A stretch of 60,000 bases of DNA from Hydractinia symbiolongicarpus (Eukaryota; Cnidaria; Hydrozoa; Anthoathecata; Hydractiniidae). The notes beneath the pieces were generated by a model. The model saw nothing but the letters and a program-made list of their open reading frames with translations. It searched no databases and was not told the DNA's origin. This document shows, piece by piece, positions 56,056 to 60,000 of this stretch (positions are counted from its first letter, which is position 1; each line of letters starts with the position of its first letter). Both the position numbers and the translations under genes were made by a program. The stretch spans positions 20,214,501-20,274,500 of the forward strand of contig NC_079880.1 of the NCBI RefSeq assembly GCF_029227915.1, written 5' to 3'.

Positions 56056-56645
56056 TTGGTTGTAGAATCTCAAGAATATTTATCCAACGACACATGCTAC
56101 AATGAATCCAGAAGAACAAATATAAAGTGTTACAAATTTGTGTTAACACAAGCACTTTATACAGATGTACAAAATATCTATAGTGATTTGAGTGAGACAA
56201 ATGCTGAGAAACTTTATTTCAGTTTTTCAGTAAAATAGCTAGTTATCCTGCTATTTACTTTCCCTGACGTAGGGAAACCAAATAGCACTTTCTTAGCAAC
56301 ACAATTAGCTGACAAATTGGTCGCACACTTTAAAAGATCTCCTGACACTGTGACAACTAAGCCAAAAATATAACAAATGATGAAATTGGAAGATTGCAGT
56401 ATCTAGCTGAGTATGTCGTAAGAAAATCTTTAAATAAAACAACAAAAGCTCTAATTTCAAATCCCATGAAACAAAGCGTTATAAAAATATTGGCGAACAG
56501 TATTGCTGAAAATACTACTGAAGGAGAGTTGATTCACTCAGAAAGTCGGGATGGAGTTACGGCTCTTATTTTTACAAAAAAAAAATATTTATGGAAGCCG
56601 AATTTACTTTTCGAAATCAATGCTGTACATTTAGTCAGAAAATAA
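56056..56645 (+). pseudogene. Decayed transposase-like coding stretch
   Basis: Two consecutive open blocks (56056-56238 and about 56370-56645) separated by stops. The second contains 'RLQYLAEYVVRKSLNKTTK', which resembles the 'Y-(I/L)-x-G-Y-V-(V/I)-(R/K)-K' block seen in C-terminal parts of some DNA-transposon proteins (P-element/THAP or hAT-like). The block between them has 'KPNSTFLATQLADKLVAHF' in another frame. The assignment is weak; the best reading is a broken transposon gene. Confidence 0.3.
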
Positions 56646-56929
56646 AAGCACACAATGCAACAAATCAGATTTTAGCATTTCAGGTATAGGACTTAAATGC
56701 CACAAAAGGGGAGTGAGAACCATATTTTTGTGGAAGATTGTAGTTACATTTTAGGCAAGTCACAAAAGAAGTGTTATTAGACAGGTCAAGTTGTAGGTCA
56801 GGAAATTGTGTTTTTTAACCCTGGCAGTAAGAATGCAGCAGTTCCGGTAGCACGTAGAAAAAACATGGGTTCGCTCGTTCTCTTATACGGCATTGCATGA
56901 CATAACACAGACATAATACAGTTGTTCCT

Positions 56930-57630
56930 TATGGAAAAATCCACGGGATCGTCCGTCCTTTATATATCGCATTTCGTGTTTCCGCACACTAACAGACGAC
57001 GGCTACAATAAATTTTCAGACATTTGAAAAGTCTGAATTTAATAACGTCCGAAATTTTTTGTGTCCAAATTTTTAAACGTCCAAAATTTTTCAAACCACT
57101 GTTTTTCGCCAAACTTTTCAAGACACTTTACTTTTCAATGAAACTTTTTTTTTAAGATTTATTATCTATACAAAATTCATAGTTTTCCTCGGTTGCTTCG
57201 AAATTTTAAGAATTTTGGTGACTCTCTCAGTAATTTGAAGCTTTACAAAAGTTAGGCAAAAGTCCGAAATTCGGCTGAAAAAACGCCCTAAAATTTAAGG
57301 TCCGAAAATTTGAAGTCCGAATTTTTTGTACATAATGTATTATTATAGACTAGACTTTAACCCATGGAAAAATGTACCGGGTGGCGCGTTCTTTGTATCG
57401 CATTTTTTGTTTCTGTACCACGGCGCTTTTCTCGCAGAGAGACGAAATTTGGGTACTATTAAAGAGACTGGGTGACCCGTCCTTTATATATCGTATTTTG
57501 TGTTTCCGTAACAGAAGGACAAACAGACGCACAAAGAGACAAACGGAAAAATCCACGGGTTCGCCCATTCTTAACACGACTTTTTCTTCGCGCACAGAGA
57601 GAGGAATACGACTATTATTAAAGAGATAGG
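56930..57630 (+). repeat. Diverged direct repeats (about 110-bp motif)
   Basis: A motif of the form 'aaaatccacggg', 'cgtcctttatatatcgcatt' and 'tcgtgtttccg' recurs at about 56935, 57365, 57465 and 57545, followed by 'cgcgcacagagag...attattaaagag'. A degenerate copy is at about 50815-50870. Phosphate-like 'gtccgaaatttttt' motifs fill 57.03-57.33 kb. The ORFs at 57350-57629 are shadows of this repeat. Confidence 0.55.
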
Positions 57631-58648
57631 TAAAATTACTTGACCTCCAGGCTTGCCACTTATATTTTCAATATGCTCTTGCTGACCTAATTGTAAAGGG
57701 TAGTACAAAACTATATTTCGGGAAATTTTTACCACTCAAATTACTACCACCTCCCCCTATTGAAAAATGTTTATTAAAAAAGTAGCCCCTCCTCCTCACG
57801 AAAAATGCAAGTATACTTAGTAGAGTTTACTACGTTATTACAGATGCCGATAGTCACATTTTAGTCAGTACAATATGGTCAAGAAAATATCGCTTGTCTT
57901 TTTTCCCAAAGATTTTATACTAAGTTTAGTCGCTGATTTCAGGCTTGTCAGGCATTTCTTTTAAATTCCTAATTTCAAAAGGGTCATTGGCAACCCAGAC
58001 TCTTTGGAACCGTGCTTTAGCAGTCTTAAATAATTAATACTATTTTGAAATGTATTTTTTTAGAATAGCTTAATTTAGACACTTCCGTTTCACACAAAAA
58101 TATTGGATCTATTTTCAATGCAATATTTAAAACAAAATTTTATAACGGTTAACCCTTCGTAAAACAAGAGTTAACCGTTATAACCGACAAAACGTTAAGT
58201 CCATACACCTTAGTCATTGTTTACCTAGCAAAGTTCTATGGGCGAAATGTTTCTTTTAAAAGTATTTATTTCACATTTGCCCTGAAAAATTGTTTAGCAA
58301 TTGGTTACATTCTGGGCAATATTCGGGTCCATTTTAAAATTAGCATTGTTCATTAAAAAGTGTACCTCCTTCTACGAAAGGTTAACAAAATAACAGTGAA
58401 TAAGTTATAGATTAGTTATAATAAGGTTTAAAACGACCTCGTCGCCCACCACGACCTTGTTACGTCCAAAACGGTCAGGTCCATAGACCCGCTATGAGAA
58501 AAACGAAATTGCAAGAACTTCGTCCATACGTTCCCTTAAAGAAAAATAATTTAAGGTTAATTCAATGCATTACATAGATAATACCCAAGGTATACCTTAG
58601 TTTTACATGCTAACAAAATTTTAAAGATCTAAAAAAGTGATTTCTTAC
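57631..58648. other. No gene recognised; inverted repeat inside
   Basis: No supported ORF. GC-richer patches near 58430-58530 could hold a minus-strand exon following 58649 (acceptor 'ctttaag' near 58543), but two frames compete and I cannot choose. The perfect inverted repeat at 58141-58182 is listed separately. Confidence 0.3.
58141..58182. repeat. Perfect 13-bp inverted repeat
   Basis: 'TATAACGGTTAAC' (58141-58153) is matched exactly by its reverse complement at 58170-58182, with 16 nt between. It could form a hairpin. A T-run and downstream genes are not placed to suggest a terminator, and its role is unknown. Confidence 0.7.
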
Positions 58649-58902
58649 TTAGTTCCATGTCTGGAGCCGTTTTGGTGGGGTCTTCTTCGTTGGTCCACTC
58701 GACCCCACCCTGATTAATATATCGGCCAAATGACCGATAATTCATGGAGCCAGGATGTATAATCCTGTGCTCCACGAATTTAGCATATAGTGAAACTAAA
58801 AAGACGAGGTCAGCGATAATTTTTTTATTTCTGAATACCACTAATAGCAACAATAAGAATAATATACTTACCAAGTTCTAAATCGATTACAGCAGACGAC
58901 AT
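58649..58902 (-). CDS. First two exons of an unidentified gene
   Basis: Exon 1 (58902-58872) starts with an ATG and encodes 'MSSAVIDLEL', ending in phase 1 at a consensus donor (G|GTAAGT). Exon 2 (58795-58649, 147 nt) has a good acceptor ('ctttttag') and donor (A|GTAAGA). It continues the frame with 'VSLYAKFVEHRIIHP' and 'GSMNYRSFGRYINQGGVEWT', then 'NEEDPTKTAPDMEL'. Composition is clearly more protein-like and GC-richer than the surroundings. No signal peptide or membrane segment is seen, so the product is probably cytosolic or nuclear. I recognise no family. Later exons lie at lower coordinates and were not resolved. Confidence 0.55.
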
Positions 58903-59966
58903 AATTTTTTAATTTGCTAAAAAATATAAATAAATCAATTGCAAAACATCACAAATTATTGCTATGAATTATTCCTAGATTATCAATATAATTTTGGATA
59001 CTTAGAAAGATTCTTTGTTCAACAATGCCTTATTAATGGTCAAAAAATGCTACATAGTGACAAAAAAATACAGTAGTCAATTTTATACATATTTATTTGG
59101 TTACATATGAACATTTTATTACGTAATATGTGAACAATCCCTTAACTGTCTAGTATACTAATATTCTTTATTCACTACATACAACTTTGTACAAAGATTA
59201 TATCTTAAGGGAATTCATTTCGCGGAAGTCCTATTTTTGTGAGAAATTTATTTTTCTTTGTTTATGCTGTCTTTTTATCGTCAAGACATGGAATAAAACT
59301 ACTGAAGTTAAAATGTATTCGTAGTAAAATTAGTACGAATAACGTAGTCAAATTTATTTTTCATAAAGAAAAGTTGAGCAAGAATGAATTTTCGCAAAAT
59401 GGACAAAAGCTTGCCAAATTAATTCCCTTGTGGTAGCTAAAAAAACTAAACTCACAAATAATCTATGCTATGGAACAAAACAATATCAAAGGAAATATTC
59501 AGTGCCAAATGGTTTTATATAACAAGTAAATGTAGCAACATATCTCGCCTACTATATACGGCCATACGTATCCAGAAGACGTTTAACGTAAGTAGCTTCA
59601 GAGGTAATTTAAAATCTTGATTTGAATTCTACGTGACGTTACTGCTACCGTATAAAAGTAGACCTAACAAACAAGTTGAATCTGTCTATTAACTGCAATA
59701 CTGGTAAACTTCTAATAGTTTTTCTCACTTTGCAGCCTTGTTGTCACTAGCAACTATGAAGGGTCCTATAACAGTAAGATATTATACTAAAAACTGATCT
59801 AAACAAAGGGAATTATTTGAGGATTATGATGATTAGAAAATTGTGTAACTCTTAAAAATAAAATTAGAACAATCAAATTTCCAAACACAGGCTAAAACTA
59901 AGGCTCTACCACTCCCCACCCTTAATGCTACGCTTTCAGAAAAAAACTTGTAAAGTATATGCTTAC
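58903..59966. other. No gene recognised
   Basis: AT-rich sequence. The 65-codon ORF at 59239-59436 has no domain. It may contain the promoter of the minus-strand gene starting at 58902. Confidence 0.35.
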
Positions 59967-60000
59967 CAAATAAATCCTCTACGTATGTCTCATCCTCTAC
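59967..60000 (-). CDS. Possible exon cut by the window edge
   Basis: Minus strand: 'VEDETYVEDLF' in an acidic open frame, then a consensus-like donor (G|GTAAGC, 59966). It may be an upstream exon of the gene at 58.9 kb or part of another gene. Only 34 nt are visible. Confidence 0.3.

Noticed and set aside
57350-57629. Overlapping ORFs of 81 and 85 codons
   Set aside because: Both lie in a diverged direct repeat and read it on opposite strands.
58430-58545. Third exon of the gene at 58.9 kb
   Set aside because: Two frames look equally protein-like and only one fits the phase, ending soon in a stop; not enough to call.

Overview
This is an AT-rich stretch of animal nuclear DNA. Spliced genes with GT-AG introns, a class C GPCR, an NMDA-like ionotropic glutamate receptor, tRNA-derived SINEs, CR1/L2-like LINEs and pogo, hAT-like and Harbinger-like DNA transposons together point to a metazoan. 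The composition and repeat content suggest a cnidarian, perhaps a hydrozoan. That placement is inference from style, not from a marker gene.

Layout. 1-10.8 kb: no recognisable host gene. There is a dispersed repeat family (about 3.8, 5.8 and 8.1 kb) and a 5'-truncated LINE 3' end (4.0-4.5 kb). 10.8-14.8 kb: LINE-B on the minus strand (PHD-like finger, APE-type endonuclease, reverse transcriptase, 2A-like motif), broken by one homopolymer frameshift. 14.8-16.2 kb: diverged repeats also visible on the other side of LINE-B. 18.6 kb: an unassigned Cys-containing ORF. 20.1-22.5 kb: an apparently intronless class C GPCR gene on the plus strand. 24.4-24.7 kb: a terminal membrane-protein exon on the minus strand. 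24.8-25.1 kb: a tRNA-derived SINE. 27.44-27.88 kb: a complete MITE with a TAA target duplication.

31.4-44.1 kb is the most informative part. A locally duplicated, non-coding unit has been invaded twice. A 6.26-kb hAT-like DNA transposon (31834-38097; TIRs, 6-bp flanking duplication) carries two diverged OTU-fold genes that share an intron position, plus a TTF-finger-like piece. A nearly full-length 5.1-kb LINE-A (38198-43323) encodes an SGNH esterase, membrane segments, a 2A-like motif, endonuclease and RT in one frame interrupted by a single UAG. The uninterrupted neighbouring copy (43.5-43.9 kb) serves as an empty-site reference and fixes both insertion boundaries.

44.6-45.1 kb holds a remnant of a pogo/Tigger element with a short CENP-B-type HTH ORF. 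47.1-52.9 kb holds an ionotropic glutamate receptor gene on the minus strand, reconstructed here as five exons plus a candidate signal-peptide exon. Exon lengths and phases fit except for one 1-nt homopolymer frameshift in the S1 exon and a second in the candidate signal exon. 53-58 kb is mostly unassigned, with decayed transposon-like ORFs and repeats. At 58.6-58.9 kb two spliceable exons begin an unidentified minus-strand gene, and another possible exon runs off the right edge.

The two clear receptor genes (GPCR and iGluR) face opposite directions and lie 25 kb apart. Nothing shows that they are functionally linked. All exon models are from splice-site reading by eye without transcript evidence.
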